Part shown: one piece after another, positions 15,101 through 27,752 of the stretch
How positions within the stretch are numbered: position 1 is the stretch's first letter
Layout of the letters: each line of letters opens with the position of its first letter
Origin: Allodiplogaster sudhausi
Taxonomy: Eukaryota; Nematoda; Chromadorea; Rhabditida; Diplogasteridae
Reading direction: 5' to 3'
Assembly: GCA_945643635.1 (NCBI GenBank)
Contig: CALZFC010000075.1
Coordinates: forward strand, 701,501-765,500
Length of the DNA stretch: 64,000 nucleotides
Translations under genes and position numbers: made by a program
The notes under the pieces: generated by a model
Seen by the model: the letters and a program-made list of their open reading frames with translations, nothing else
What the model was told of the DNA's origin: nothing
Databases searched by the model: none

Positions 15101-17626
15101 TCTAGTCGCTCGTTTATAAACGGTTTTCTATCATACCTCGAAGTTTTTGATATTGCTGCCAGGCTTAAGGTTGACTTAAATTTTGAAATGGCTTTTCTTT
15201 GTTAGGGCCGATATAATTCTAAATATGTAAGCTAATTTGCTTTAATTTATTATTTAATATTTCGCTGTAACACAAATGTAAATTCTCTAGTCGCTCGTTT
15301 ATGGACGGTTTTCTATCACACCTCGAAGTTTTTGATATTGCTGCGTGACTTAACGTTGACTTAAATTTTGTACTGGCTTTACTTTGGTAGAACCGATATA
15401 ATTCTAAATATGTAAGCTAATTTGCTTTAATTTATTATTTAATATTTCGCTGTAACACAAATGTAAATTCTCTAGTCGCTCGTTTATGGACGGTTTTCTA
15501 TCACACCTCGAAGTTTTTGATATTGCTGCCAGGATTAACGTTGACTTAAATTTTGAAATGGCTTTTCTTTGTTAGGGCCGATATAATTCTAAATATATAA
15601 GCTAATTTGCTTTAATTTATTATTTAATATTTCGCTGTAACACAAATGTAAATTCTCTAGTCGCTCGTTTATGGACGGTTTTCTATCACACCTCGAAGTT
15701 TTTGATATTGCTGCCTGGCTTAACATTGAGAGAAAATATGTTGTCTGGAAAAGGAGGCCGATGTAGGGTGCGTTGTGATGGTGCGGTTCGAAACTATTCG
15801 TTCGTCGTTGTCTAAGGACCTGTAGTTTGAGGTACTTGTGAAGATCGAGCTCGCTGAAAGGCGTGGCTTGACTTAAATTTTGTACTGGCTTTACTTTGGT
15901 AGAACCGATATAATTCTAAAAATGTAAGCTAATTTGCTTTAATTTATTATTTAATATTTCGCTGTAACACAAATGTAAATTCTCTAGTCGCTCGTTTATA
16001 AACGGTTTTCTATCATACCTCGAAGTTTTTGATATTGCTGCCAGGCTTAAGGTTGACTTAAATTTTGAAATGGCTTTTCTTTGTTAGGGCCGATATAATT
16101 CTAAATATGTAAGCTAATTTGCTTTAATTTATTATTTAATATTTCGCTGTAACACAAATGTAAATTCTCTAGTCGCTCGTTTATGGACGGTTTTCTATCA
16201 CACCTCGAAGTTTTTGATATTGCTGCGTGACTTAACGTTGACTTAAATTTTGTACTGGCTTTACTTTGGTAGAACCGATATAATTCTAAATATGTAAGCT
16301 AATTTGCTTTAATTTATTATTTAATATTTCGCTGTAACACAAATGTAAATTCTCTAGTCGCTCGTTTATGGACGGTTTTCTATCACACCTCGAAGTTTTT
16401 GATATTGCTGCCAGGATTAACGTTGACTTAAATTTTGAAATGGCTTTTCTTTGTTAGGGCCGATATAATTCTAAATATATAAGCTAATTTGCTTTAATTT
16501 ATTATTTAATATTTCGCTGTAACACAAATGTAAATTCTCTAGTCGCTCGTTTATGGACGGTTTTCTATCACACCTCGAAGTTTTTGATATTGCTGCCTGG
16601 CTTAACATTGAGAAAAAATATGTTGTCTGGAAAAGGAGGCCGATGTAGGGTGCGTTGTGATGGTGCGGTTCGAAACTATTCGTTCGTCGTTGTCTAAGGA
16701 CCTGTAGTTTGAGGTACTTGTGAAGATCGAGCTCGCTGAAAGGCGTGGCTTGACTTAAATTTTGTACTGGCTTTACTTTGGTAGAACCGATATAATTCTA
16801 AAAATGTAAGCTAATTTGCTTTAATTTATTATTTAATATTTCGCTGTAACACAAATGTAAATTCTCTAGTCGCTCGTTTATAAACGGTTTTCTATCATAC
16901 CTCGAAGTTTTTGATATTGCTGCCAGGCTTAAGGTTGACTTAAATTTTGAAATGGCTTTTCTTTGTTAGGGCCGATATAATTCTAAATATGTAAGCTAAT
17001 TTGCTTTAATTTATTATTTAATATTTCGCTGTAACACAAATGTAAATTCTCTAGTCGCTCGTTTATGGACGGTTTTCTATCACACCTCGAAGTTTTTGAT
17101 ATTGCTGCGTGACTTAACGTTGACTTAAATTTTGTACTGGCTTTACTTTGGTAGAACCGATATAATTCTAAATATGTAAGCTAATTTGCTTTAATTTATT
17201 ATTTAATATTTCGCTGTAACACAAATGTAAATTCTCTAGTCGCTCGTTTATGGACGGTTTTCTATCACACCTCGAAGTTTTTGATATTGCTGCCTGGCTT
17301 AACATTGAGAGAAAATATGTTGTCTGGAAAAGGAGGCCGATGTAGGGTGCGTTGTGATGGTGCGGTTCGAAACTATTCGTTCGTCGTTGTCTAAGGACTT
17401 GTAGTTTGAGGTACTTGTGAAGATCAAGCTCGCTGAAAGGCGTGGCTTGACTTAAGTTTTGGAATGGCTTTACTTTGGTAGAGCCGATATAATTTTAAAT
17501 ATGTAAGCTAATTTGCTTTAATTTATTACTTAATATTTCGCTGTAACACAAATGTAAATTCTCTAGTCGCTCGTTTATATACGGTTTTCTATCAGAACTC
17601 GGTGTTTTTGATATTGCTGCCTGGCT

Positions 17627-18115
17627 AAAAGGAGGGCGATCACCGAAAAGTCGTTCACGACATATGAAACATTTTACGTATTTTCGAATAGTTTTTAGCA
17701 TATAGATAAGAGATATGCACATGAAAAACCACAAAAAAGTTTCACATTCAAGTATATGCACTTGAAAGTGCAACTTTTGAATTAAATTCATATTGGTGTC
17801 TCAGTGCAAAAATGTGGTGTACACAGTAACTAGGGTACATTTACCATCGCGGGAAGATAAAATTTACAAAGCGATCGCGACTTTGACATTTTAGTAAGCT
17901 TAATAAAGTTTTTGTGTTAGTTTTTCTGTAAATACTTTTAGCAAGAACAAAACAACGTCAAAATAGTCAATCAGAATTGACATCCCGCGTTGGGAAAAAG
18001 CATGCATTTGGATACAAGTGTACCGTACATCTTAGTTTGCTCCGATGGACTTCCATTCGAGATTTTTGTATGCTTGAACGCATATTAGTAAATTTTCGGT
18101 GATCGCCCTTCTTTA
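17627..18115. mobile_element. TIR (MITE-like) element inside the satellite, copy 1
   Basis: A non-satellite segment of about 489 bp interrupts a monomer. It begins AAAAGGAGGGCGATCACCG and ends with the inverted match CGGTGATCGCCCTTCTTTA, giving terminal inverted repeats of about 20 bp. An uninterrupted site, CTGGCTTAACGTAGACTT, exists at about 20872-20890, so the insertion point can be read directly. Flanking bases suit a TA-type target, although one base is missing on the left. There is no transposase ORF, so it is non-autonomous. A Tc1/mariner-like origin is possible but unproven. Confidence 0.75.
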
Positions 18116-19877
18116 ACGTAGACTTAAATTTTGAAATCGCTTTTCTTTGGTAGAACCGATATAATTCTAAATATGTAAGCTAATTTGCTTTAATTTATTA
18201 TTTAATATTTCGCTGTAACACAAATGTAAATTCTCTAGTTGCTTGTTTATGGACGGTTTTCTATCACACCTCGAAGTTTTTGATATTGCTGCCAGGCTTA
18301 AGGTTGACTTAAATTTTGAAATGGCTTTTCTTTGTTAGGGCCGATATAATTCTAAATATGTAAGCTAATTTGCTTTAATTTATTATTTAATATTTCGCTG
18401 TAACACAAATGTAAATTCTCTAGTCGCTCGTTTATGGACGGTTTTCTATCACACCTCGAAGTTTTTGATATTGCTGCGTGACTTAACGTTGACTTAAATT
18501 TTGTACTGGCTTTACTTTGGTAGAACCGATATAATTCTAAATATGTAAGCTAATTTGCTTTAATTTATTATTTAATATTTCGCTGTAACACAAATGTAAA
18601 TTCTCTAGTCGCTCGTTTATGGACGGTTTTCTATCACACCTCGAAGTTTTTGATATTGCTGCCAGGATTAACGTTGACTTAAATTTTGAAATGGCTTTTC
18701 TTTGTTAGGGCCGATATAATTCTAAATATATAAGCTAATTTGCTTTAATTTATTATTTAATATTTCGCTGTAACACAAATGTAAATTCTCTAGTCGCTCG
18801 TTTATGGACGGTTTTCTATCACACCTCGAAGTTTTTGATATTGCTGCCTGGCTTAACATTGAGAGAAAATATGTTGTCTGGAAAAGGAGGCCGATGTAGG
18901 GTGCGTTGTGATGGTGCGGTTCGAAACTATTCGTTCGTCGTTGTCTAAGGACCTGTAGTTTGAGGTACTTGTGAAGATCGAGCTCGCTGAAAGGCGTGGC
19001 TTGACTTAAATTTTGTACTGGCTTTACTTTGGTAGAACCGATATAATTCTAAAAATGTAAGCTAATTTGCTTTAATTTATTATTTAATATTTCGCTGTAA
19101 CACAAATGTAAATTCTCTAGTCGCTCGTTTATAAACGGTTTTCTATCATACCTCGAAGTTTTTGATATTGCTGCCAGGCTTAAGGTTGACTTAAATTTTG
19201 AAATGGCTTTTCTTTGTTAGGGCCGATATAATTCTAAATATGTAAGCTAATTTGCTTTAATTTATTATTTAATATTTCGCTGTAACACAAATGTAAATTC
19301 TCTAGTCGCTCGTTTATGGACGGTTTTCTATCACACCTCGAAGTTTTTGATATTGCTGCGTGACTTAACGTTGACTTAAATTTTGTACTGGCTTTACTTT
19401 GGTAGAACCGATATAATTCTAAATATGTAAGCTAATTTGCTTTAATTTATTATTTAATATTTCGCTGTAACACAAATGTAAATTCTCTAGTCGCTCGTTT
19501 ATGGACGGTTTTCTATCACACCTCGAAGTTTTTGATATTGCTGCCTGGCTTAACATTGAGAGAAAATATGTTGTCTGGAAAAGGAGGCCGATGTAGGGTG
19601 CGTTGTGATGGTGCGGTTCGAAACTATTCGTTCGTCGTTGTCTAAGGACTTGTAGTTTGAGGTACTTGTGAAGATCAAGCTCGCTGAAAGGCGTGGCTTG
19701 ACTTAAGTTTTGGAATGGCTTTACTTTGGTAGAGCCGATATAATTTTAAATATGTAAGCTAATTTGCTTTAATTTATTACTTAATATTTCGCTGTAACAC
19801 AAATGTAAATTCTCTAGTCGCTCGTTTATATACGGTTTTCTATCAGAACTCGGTGTTTTTGATATTGCTGCCTGGCT

Positions 19878-20366
19878 AAAAGGAGGGCGATCACCGAAAA
19901 GTCGTTCACGACATATGAAACATTTTACGTATTTTCGAATAGTTTTTAGCATATAGATAAGAGATATGCACATGAAAAACCACAAAAAAGTTTCACATTC
20001 AAGTATATGCACTTGAAAGTGCAACTTTTGAATTAAATTCATATTGGTGTCTCAGTGCAAAAATGTGGTGTACACAGTAACTAGGGTACATTTACCATCG
20101 CGGGAAGATAAAATTTACAAAGCGATCGCGACTTTGACATTTTAGTAAGCTTAATAAAGTTTTTGTGTTAGTTTTTCTGTAAATACTTTTAGCAAGAACA
20201 AAACAACGTCAAAATAGTCAATCAGAATTGACATCCCGCGTTGGGAAAAAGCATGCATTTGGATACAAGTGTACCGTACATCTTAGTTTGCTCCGATGGA
20301 CTTCCATTCGAGATTTTTGTATGCTTGAACGCATATTAGTAAATTTTCGGTGATCGCCCTTCTTTA
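19878..20366. mobile_element. TIR (MITE-like) element inside the satellite, copy 2
   Basis: This copy lies exactly 2251 bp from copy 1, has the same flanks and looks identical. It therefore arose by satellite duplication, not by a second transposition. Confidence 0.75.
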
Positions 20367-23300
20367 ACGTAGACTTAAATTTTGAAATCGCTTTTCTTTG
20401 GTAGAACCGATATAATTCTAAATATGTAAGCTAATTTGCTTTAATTTATTATTTAATATTTCGCTGTAACACAAATGTAAATTCTCTAGTTGCTTGTTTA
20501 TGGACGGTTTTCTATCACACCTCGAAGTTTTTGATATTGCTGCCTGGCTTAACATTGAGAGAAAATATGTTGTCTGGAAAAGGAGGCCGATGTAGGGTGC
20601 GTTGTGATGGTGCGGTTCGAAACTATTCGTTCGTCGTTGTCTAAGGACCTGTAGTTTGAGGTACTTGTGAAGATCGAGCTCGCTGAAAGGCGTGGCTTGA
20701 TTTAAATTTTGGAATGGCTTTACTTTGTTAGAGCCGATATAATTCTAAATATGTAAGCTAATTTGCTTTAATTTATTATTTAATATTTCGCTGTAACACA
20801 AATGTAAATTCTCTAGTCGCTCGTTTATATACGGTTTTCTATCACAACTCGGTGTTTTTGATATTGCTGCCTGGCTTAACGTAGACTTAAATTTTGAAAT
20901 CGCTTTTGGTAGAACCGATATAATTCTAAATATGTAAGCTAATTTGCTTTAATTTATTATTTAATATTTCGCTGTAACACAAATGTAAATTCTCTAGTTG
21001 CTTGTTTATGGACGGTTTTCTATCACACCTCGAAGTTTTTGATATTGCTGCCTGGCTTAACATTGAGAGAAAATATGTTGTCTGGAAAAGGAGGCCGATG
21101 TAGGGTGCGTTGTGATGGTGCGGTTCGAAACTATTCGTTCGTCGTTGTCTAAGGACCTGTAGTTTGAGGTACTTGTGAAGATCGAGCTCGCTGAAAGGCG
21201 TGGCTTGACTTAAATTTTGTACTGGCTTTACTTTGGTAGAACCGATATAATTCTAAAAATGTAAGCTAATTTGCTTTAATTTATTATTTAATATTTCGCT
21301 GTAACACAAATGTAAATTCTCTAGTCGCTCGTTTATAAACGGTTTTCTATCATACCTCGAAGTTTTTGATATTGCTGCCAGGCTTAAGGTTGACTTAAAT
21401 TTTGAAATGGCTTTTCTTTGTTAGGGCCGATATAATTCTAAATATGTAAGCTAATTTGCTTTAATTTATTATTTAATATTTCGCTGTAACACAAATGTAA
21501 ATTCTCTAGTCGCTCGTTTATGGACGGTTTTCTATCACACCTCGAAGTTTTTGATATTGCTGCGTGACTTAACGTTGACTTAAATTTTGTACTGGCTTTA
21601 CTTTGGTAGAACCGATATAATTCTAAATATGTAAGCTAATTTGCTTTAATTTATTATTTAATATTTCGCTGTAACACAAATGTAAATTCTCTAGTCGCTC
21701 GTTTATGGACGGTTTTCTATCACACCTCGAAGTTTTTGATATTGCTGCCTGGCTTAACATTGAGAGAAAATATGTTGTCTGGAAAAGGAGGCCGATGTAG
21801 GGTGCGTTGTGATGGTGCGGTTCGAAACTATTCGTTCGTCGTTGTCTAAGGACCTGTAGTTTGAGGTACTTGTGAAGATCGAGCTCGCTGAAAGGCGTGG
21901 CTTGATTTAAATTTTGAAATGGCTTTTCTTTGTTAGGGCCCATATAATTCTAAATATGTAAGCTAATTTGCTTTAATTTATTATTTAATATTTCGCTGTA
22001 ACACAAATGTAAATTCTCTAGTCGCTCGTTTATAAACGGTTTTCTATCATACCTCGAAGTTTTTGATATTGCTGCCAGGCTTAAGGTAGACTTAAATTTT
22101 GAAATGGCTTTTCTTTGTTAGGGCCGATATAATTCTAAATATGTAAGCTAATTTGCTTTAATTTATTATTTAATATTTCGCTGTAACACAAATGTAAATT
22201 CTCTAGTCGCTCGTTTATGGACGGTTTTCTATCACACCTCGAAGTTTTTGATATTGCTGCGTGACTTAACGTTGACTTAAATTTTGTACTGGCTTTACTT
22301 TGGTAGAACCGATATAATTCTAAATATGTAAGCTAATTTGCTTTAATTTATTATTTAATATTTCGCTGTAACAGAAATGTAAATTCTCTAGTTGCTTGTT
22401 TATGGACGGTTTTCTATCACACCTCGAAGTTTTTGATATTGCTGCCTGGCTTAACATTGAGAGAAAATATGTTGTCTGGAAAAGGAGGCCGATGTAGGGT
22501 GCGTTGTGATGGTGCGGTTCGAAACTATTCGTTCGTCGTTGTCTAAGGACCTATTGCTTAAGGTACCTGTGAAGATCAAGCTCGCTGAAAGGCGTGGCTT
22601 GACTTAAGTTTTGGAATGGCTGTACTTTGGTAGAGCCGATATAATTTTAAATATGTAAGCTAATTTGCTTTAATTTATTATTTAATATTTCGCTGTAACA
22701 CAAATGTAAATTCTCTAGTCGCTCGTTTATAAACGGTTTTCTATCATACCTCGAAGTTTTTGATATTGCTGCCAGGCTTAAGGTAGACTTAAATTTTGAA
22801 ATGGCTTTTCTTTGTTAGGGCCGATATAATTCTAAATATGTAAGCTAATTTGCTTTAATTTATTATTTAATATTTCGCTGTAACACAAATGTAAATTCTC
22901 TAGTCGCTCGTTTATAAACGGTTTTCTATCATACCTCGAAGTTTTTGATATTGCTGCCAGGCTTAAGGTAGACTTAAATTTTGAAATGGCTTTTCTTTGT
23001 TAGGGCCGATATAATTCTAAATATGTAAGCTAATTTGCTTTAATTTATTATTTAATATTTCGCTGTAACACAAATGTAAATTCTCTAGTCGCTCGTTTAT
23101 AAACGGTTTTCTATCATACCTCGAAGTTTTTGATATTGCTGCCAGGCTTAAGGTAGACTTAAATTTTGGAATGGCTTTACTTTGTTAGAGCCGATATAAT
23201 TCTAAATATGTAAGCTAATTTGCTTTAATTTATTATTTAATATTTCGCTGTAACACAAATGTAAATTCTCTAGTCGCTCGTTTATAAACGGTTTTCTATC

Positions 23301-23689
23301 ATACCTCAAAGTTTTTGATATTGCTGCCAGGCTTAAGGTTGACTTAAATTTTGAAATGGCTTTTCTTTGTTAGGGCCGATATAATTCTAAATATGTAAGC
23401 TAATTTGCTTTAATTTATTATTTAATATTTCGCTGTAGCACAAATGTAAATTCTCTAGTCGCTCGTTTATGGACGGTTTTCTATCACACCTCGAAGTTTT
23501 TGATATTGCTGCGTGACTTAACGTTGACTTAAATTTTGTACTGGCTTTACTTTGGTAGAGCCGATATAATTTTAAATATGTAAGCTAATTTGCTTTATTT
23601 TATTATTTAATATTTCGCTGTAACACAAATGTAAATTCTCTAGTCGCTCGTTTATGGTCGGTTTTCTATCACACCTCGAAGTTTTTAAT

Positions 23690-24192
23690 ATTGCTGCCTG
23701 GCTTAACGTTGAGATAAAATATGTTGTCTCGAAAAGGAGGCCAATGTCGTTGAGATAAAATATGTTGTCTGGAAAAGGAGGCCGATGTATAGTGCGTTGG
23801 TATGATGCGGTTCGAAACTATTCTTTCGTCGCTGTCTACGGACCTTTTGCTGTGAGGTACCTGTGAAGATCAAGCTCGCTGAAAGGCGTGGCTTGACTTT
23901 AATTTTGGAATGGCTTTACTTTGGTAGAGCCGATATAATTCTAAATATGTAAGCTAATTTGACTCAATCTATTATTTAATATTTCTTTGTAACACAAATA
24001 TAAATTCTCTAGTCGCTCGTTGATGGACGGTTTTCAATCACACCTCGAAGTTCTTGATATTGCTGCCTGGCTTAACGTTGAGATAAAATATGTTGTCTGG
24101 AAAAGGAGGCCGATGTATAGTGCGTTGGTATGATGCGGTTCGAAACTATTCTTTCGTCGCTGTCTACGGACCTTTTGTTGTGAGGTACCTGC
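23690..24192. repeat. Diverged satellite edge
   Basis: The last monomers carry many private changes (GAGATAAAATATG, CAATCTATTATTTAATATTTC, GATGTATAGTGCG) and a local duplication of the ATATGTTGTCTxGAAAAGGAGGCC segment at about 23714-23783. The array ends inside a long-form insert after GAGGTACCTG. Confidence 0.8.
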
Positions 24193-24940
24193 CAGATTTC
24201 AAATTTGAAAAAGAACTGTATCGTACAATGTGCTGTGCTTCTTTGTAACAAGTTACATTGTCTAGTGAGACATTAGGGAATTACATAGTGGTGAAGGAGT
24301 TTGAGTCGAAATCAAATGGGCTCTGCCCGCGTAGGTTCGCATCCTGATCTCTGCGAACTTTTTGTCGCTCAAAATGCATAACGTTTTTCGTCCGAGACCC
24401 TCTTTAAACAATTGACCATACAAACTGCAAAATCTCCCCGTTCTCGTAGCTGACTTATGGTGTATAGACAAGACGACCTGGAAAGTTGCACGGAAAAGTG
24501 GTTTTCTTGTGTGATTCAACTAAGGCATAGCTGCAAGAGAGTTTTTTTTTCCTTCCTTAAGAATCTCTTATCATAGCTACAGAAAACAGACATTGATTCA
24601 GTTCAACACATTGGATCACTTTATGCATCACGCTATTTTTCTATGTACACTTCATATCGAAAAAAAAATTGGCATGACTTGTCCATGACGTTTGGATATG
24701 ACCAAGAACCGATTGTCCGAGTCATTGTTCACTGAGACGGCATGCACGTGACATTTTTGAGATTGGAAATAAACGATTGGAAATTACGGAATGCGAATTT
24801 GTCTTTATTCATAGGATATTATGTCACAAATCTGCTGAAGTTGCTGTGTATCTTAGTGGATAGTGATTTTGGCCAAGTTCTATTACGAATCTGTGTGTGA
24901 ATATATTTTTTTTTAGAATCTGGTAGTTGGACAAGATCGA
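24193..24940. other. Intergenic, satellite edge to srt pseudogene
   Basis: No gene is seen. The sequence is unique-looking and has short A or T runs. A minus-strand 85-codon open frame at 24262-24519 has no recognisable features. Confidence 0.5.
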
Positions 24941-27752
24941 TCAGGATGCACGGCGAGCGTGGCGGTGACACTCGCGCGTTCCTTTGCGGGTTGATGGGAG
25001 AAGTTCTGCTAAAAAATAATAGCCTACAAATTGTGGACAAATAAAGGATATTCGACGAACCACGAAGGAGAAGTATCGCCGGATGTTGCGGCGAACCGTT
25101 TTGTTCAATAGGATGTAGATGAATGCTGGGCACGCTAAACGGGCAAATTGTATTTTAAAAAAAATGAATTCAGTGCGCTATTCCAGTTCATATTATTTAT
25201 ATTAATATTATTAATTTTAGTGCGATATAGTCGTTGTTGACAGAAACTCATTTGATTGTTATTGTTGTTCAGTTCGTTGCATCAGTAATAAGCTCCGCTC
25301 ACCATGTCCTAGTAACCAAAGAAATTCTGCGGTGAGGATGAGTTGAGGGGTAACTGTGAAGAAATTCATGTAGGAGTAGATGAGAGCGGAGATGAGATTC
25401 GTCAAGCAAATCAGAGATGTTTGCAGGAAAATCTGCAATTAGAACTACTTGAAAAAGAAATGCCACGTCGATTGTCTTGCAAAATCGTAATTCTTTTACG
25501 CACATAGATGATACAAAATCTTCTTTTTATCTTGCTTGATAAATACGTGGTAATTGTGTCTATATAAATAATGAAGAAAAAACAGATTACAGAATACGCA
25601 TACATTCGTAGAATTTCAAAGCATTCGTTTCTGTCTTTGATGTATTCATCAGAAGCTTTCGTGTAGAAGACGTGCTAGGGAATGAAAAAACAACTATTAG
25701 AAATTTGGAAAAATATTGAGAAAGAAAAAACCTACGGTGTGCGAATTGGAGTGAGCACCACGTGGAGCGTTTTTGGCTGCCTTTCTAAAATAGAGTAACG
25801 GTTGGAAGCGTAACAAGGAGAATAAATCGATCATTTGAAGAAAACCTCGGAAGGGGATTATATTTCTTACCCTTTTCTTTTTTTGATTTCTAAATTATTT
25901 TCCTAGGCTATGTATATCTCGCTTGGCCACAGTTCTAATTCGACTATTTTTGGTCAAAATTTGAAGGACCGCTACGGACAACAACAGCATTCAATCTTGA
26001 ATTTTTTTGATACTATTTGACGTACTGCTGCGAACAGAGTATGACTCCGATGATGACGTAGAGAACGCAGATGGCAATGACGAGGCCAAGGTTGTTCACG
26101 AGTTGGGTCATATTGTCATACTGAAGAGCAACAAAGGTACACGACAATGTCAGGCGAAACAGTTGTGAATATGTATCTAATGAGACCTCCAAGCCGTCGT
26201 GAGCTTGGATGAATGGATCGAAGAAATAGGCGCCATAGAACGAGTTGAAGGATGCAACAGGAGTGAAACAGCTGAAAAAAGGAGATCGTTGTCTCGCACA
26301 GCGTTTTGCCTAGTATCACAACACTGACCCAGCGTAGACTCCATAGACAGTTGGCACAATGAGGATGAGCCATGCGCGATTGCCCTTAATAATAAGAAAG
26401 AAAGTAGTAAAGGTACCAATACATATGTATTTCGTATAGTTGATCAGCGATAATTCTTATGTTAGTCGAATTCCATTTTCTCTGACTGCGAATAGCGTCG
26501 TGCTTCTCCGTGTGAGAGCGAGCAGTCGATTGAGAGCGAGCACCAGGCAAGTCATGCACGACATGCACCACAGACCTGCAAGGATGCTGTTTCTTGCACG
26601 GATTAGTAGCACCGATCATTCATACTTGACAATCAAGCGCATCGCGACCGCAACGCATCAAAAAGAATTAACGGACTTCGCCCATAAAATTGTGAAACGT
26701 CAGATGCACGGCATTCTACTGGGCTCAAAAAAACGCTGTTCAGGTCGAGCATTCTGTGCACTTATTTTGTTGGATATGAAGTGAGTGAAAACGCGACTCA
26801 TAGCGAGGACTCCGAAGACGTAGTTGGCATGTGGGTTCGAGCAGAAGACTTCGCCGCGTATTTGAAGGATTCCCGTGAGGATTCCGGCGACTGCCACCGC
26901 GCACGTGTCGACGATTGCCAGTGCAAACATTATCTGAATTTGGCACTATTTCGTTTTTTTTCTGAGCAAAAATAGAAAGAAAAATAATTCAAAGTACAAA
27001 CATTATCTTAATTTCGTACTAGTTTTTTTTTCTGAGTACCAATAGAACGAAAAGTAATTCAAATTGCAACACTATCTTAATTTGGTACTCGTTTTTTCTT
27101 TCTAGCACCGATAGAATGAAAAAAAAATTATTTGGACACCTTGTAGCAGGCGCTGGTCCTCGCCTGTACGTAGAGAGCAGGCAAGCAGACGAGATACAGA
27201 CAGATAGAGACTACTCCGATGGCCACACTCGCGATGCCGATTGGCCAGTCTGATCGGCCATGAAGCTCGCTCCACTTTGGACTCGGCTCGGCCACGACGC
27301 TGAAATGAATTTAATTCATCAAGTTAACCAATGAACTTAATTAATCATCTCTTTTGCTTTTATTACGGTTGTGATTCATGCATAAATATTTGCTTAAAGG
27401 AATCAGGGAAATAATTATTTTCTCTAGCGCTGCAGTACCATCGCCTGTTGTAGGCCCGAGAGAGCGTTTCAAATATTATTCTCAACCCTGAGATTAAATA
27501 TATCTATAATTCTAAAATGATAATGCGAAAATCGTTCAAACATTATGCATCTTTGTTTTATGCCGAGAAACTGAACCATGCTTACAAATTAAATCTTAGT
27601 TATTCACCGGTGACCTCCTTTAAACAATATGTAAATCCTGAAAAAGATTAGTAAAACAATTTTTTTTAATAATAAAAAATAAAATACCTGCAATTGTAGA
27701 GCGGGTTATCGAAGAGATTCCATATCGGCTGAATCTGTCCAATCCGCACCAT
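24941..27752 (-). pseudogene. Srt-family chemoreceptor, frameshifted copy (srt A)
   Basis: This is a ten-exon serpentine receptor class T gene on the minus strand. Exons are 27752-27688, 27299-27140, 26933-26798, 26575-26487, 26384-26329, 26272-26187, 26120-26026, 25780-25759, 25432-25303 and 25134-24941. Exon sizes match the two plus-strand srt genes at every internal exon except exon 6, which is 86 nt instead of 85. One extra base at about 26220-26221 turns TTCTTCGATCC into TTCTTCCGATCC (minus strand) and breaks the frame after TM4, in the exon coding the FFDPF motif. Sequence before and after this point is otherwise intact, including FCSNPHANY-like and LALNR motifs and a VRRNIRRY tail. The C-terminus ends at a different stop from its paralogues. 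It is a recent pseudogene, or a functional gene with an assembly error. Confidence 0.8.

Larger units (their letters stand above)
16040..20541. repeat. 2251-bp higher-order repeat, two tandem copies
   Basis: About 2251 bp (16040-18290) is directly repeated at 18291-20541, including several satellite monomers and the TIR element. By eye the copies are almost identical; one visible difference is ATTGAGAAAAAATATG at about 16610 against ATTGAGAGAAAATATG at about 18860. The copies diverge from each other just outside these limits. Confidence 0.88.
1..24192. repeat. Satellite array (185-bp and 327-bp monomers)
   Basis: The whole left third of the window is tandem satellite DNA. The core monomer recurs every 185 bp; its landmark CCGATATAATTCTAAATAT is at 3, 188, 373, 558 and 743. 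A long form of 327 bp carries an extra segment of about 142 bp starting GAGAAAATATGTTGTCTGG and ending GAAAGGCGTGGCTTG. Short and long forms are mixed in higher-order patterns. Variant blocks include one reading TATAAACGG in place of TATGGACGG (13.7 kb, then common from 15.1 to 23.3 kb) and one reading GTGACTTAACG. The array starts before the window and stops abruptly near 24192 after progressively diverged copies. It has no plausible coding content. It could be centromeric, subtelomeric or interstitial; the sequence alone does not say. Confidence 0.97.

Noticed and set aside
17495..20042. Two identical 98-aa minus-strand ORFs and a similar 106-aa ORF at 21623
   Set aside because: They cross satellite monomers and the TIR element. 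The first two are identical only because of the 2251-bp duplication, and they show no coding bias.
1..24192. Regular repeats resembling a CRISPR array
   Set aside because: Units are 185-327 bp, contiguous and without unique spacers, and the surroundings are eukaryotic.
26440..26784. 114-aa plus-strand ORF
   Set aside because: It is the antisense shadow of srt A exon 4 and flanks.
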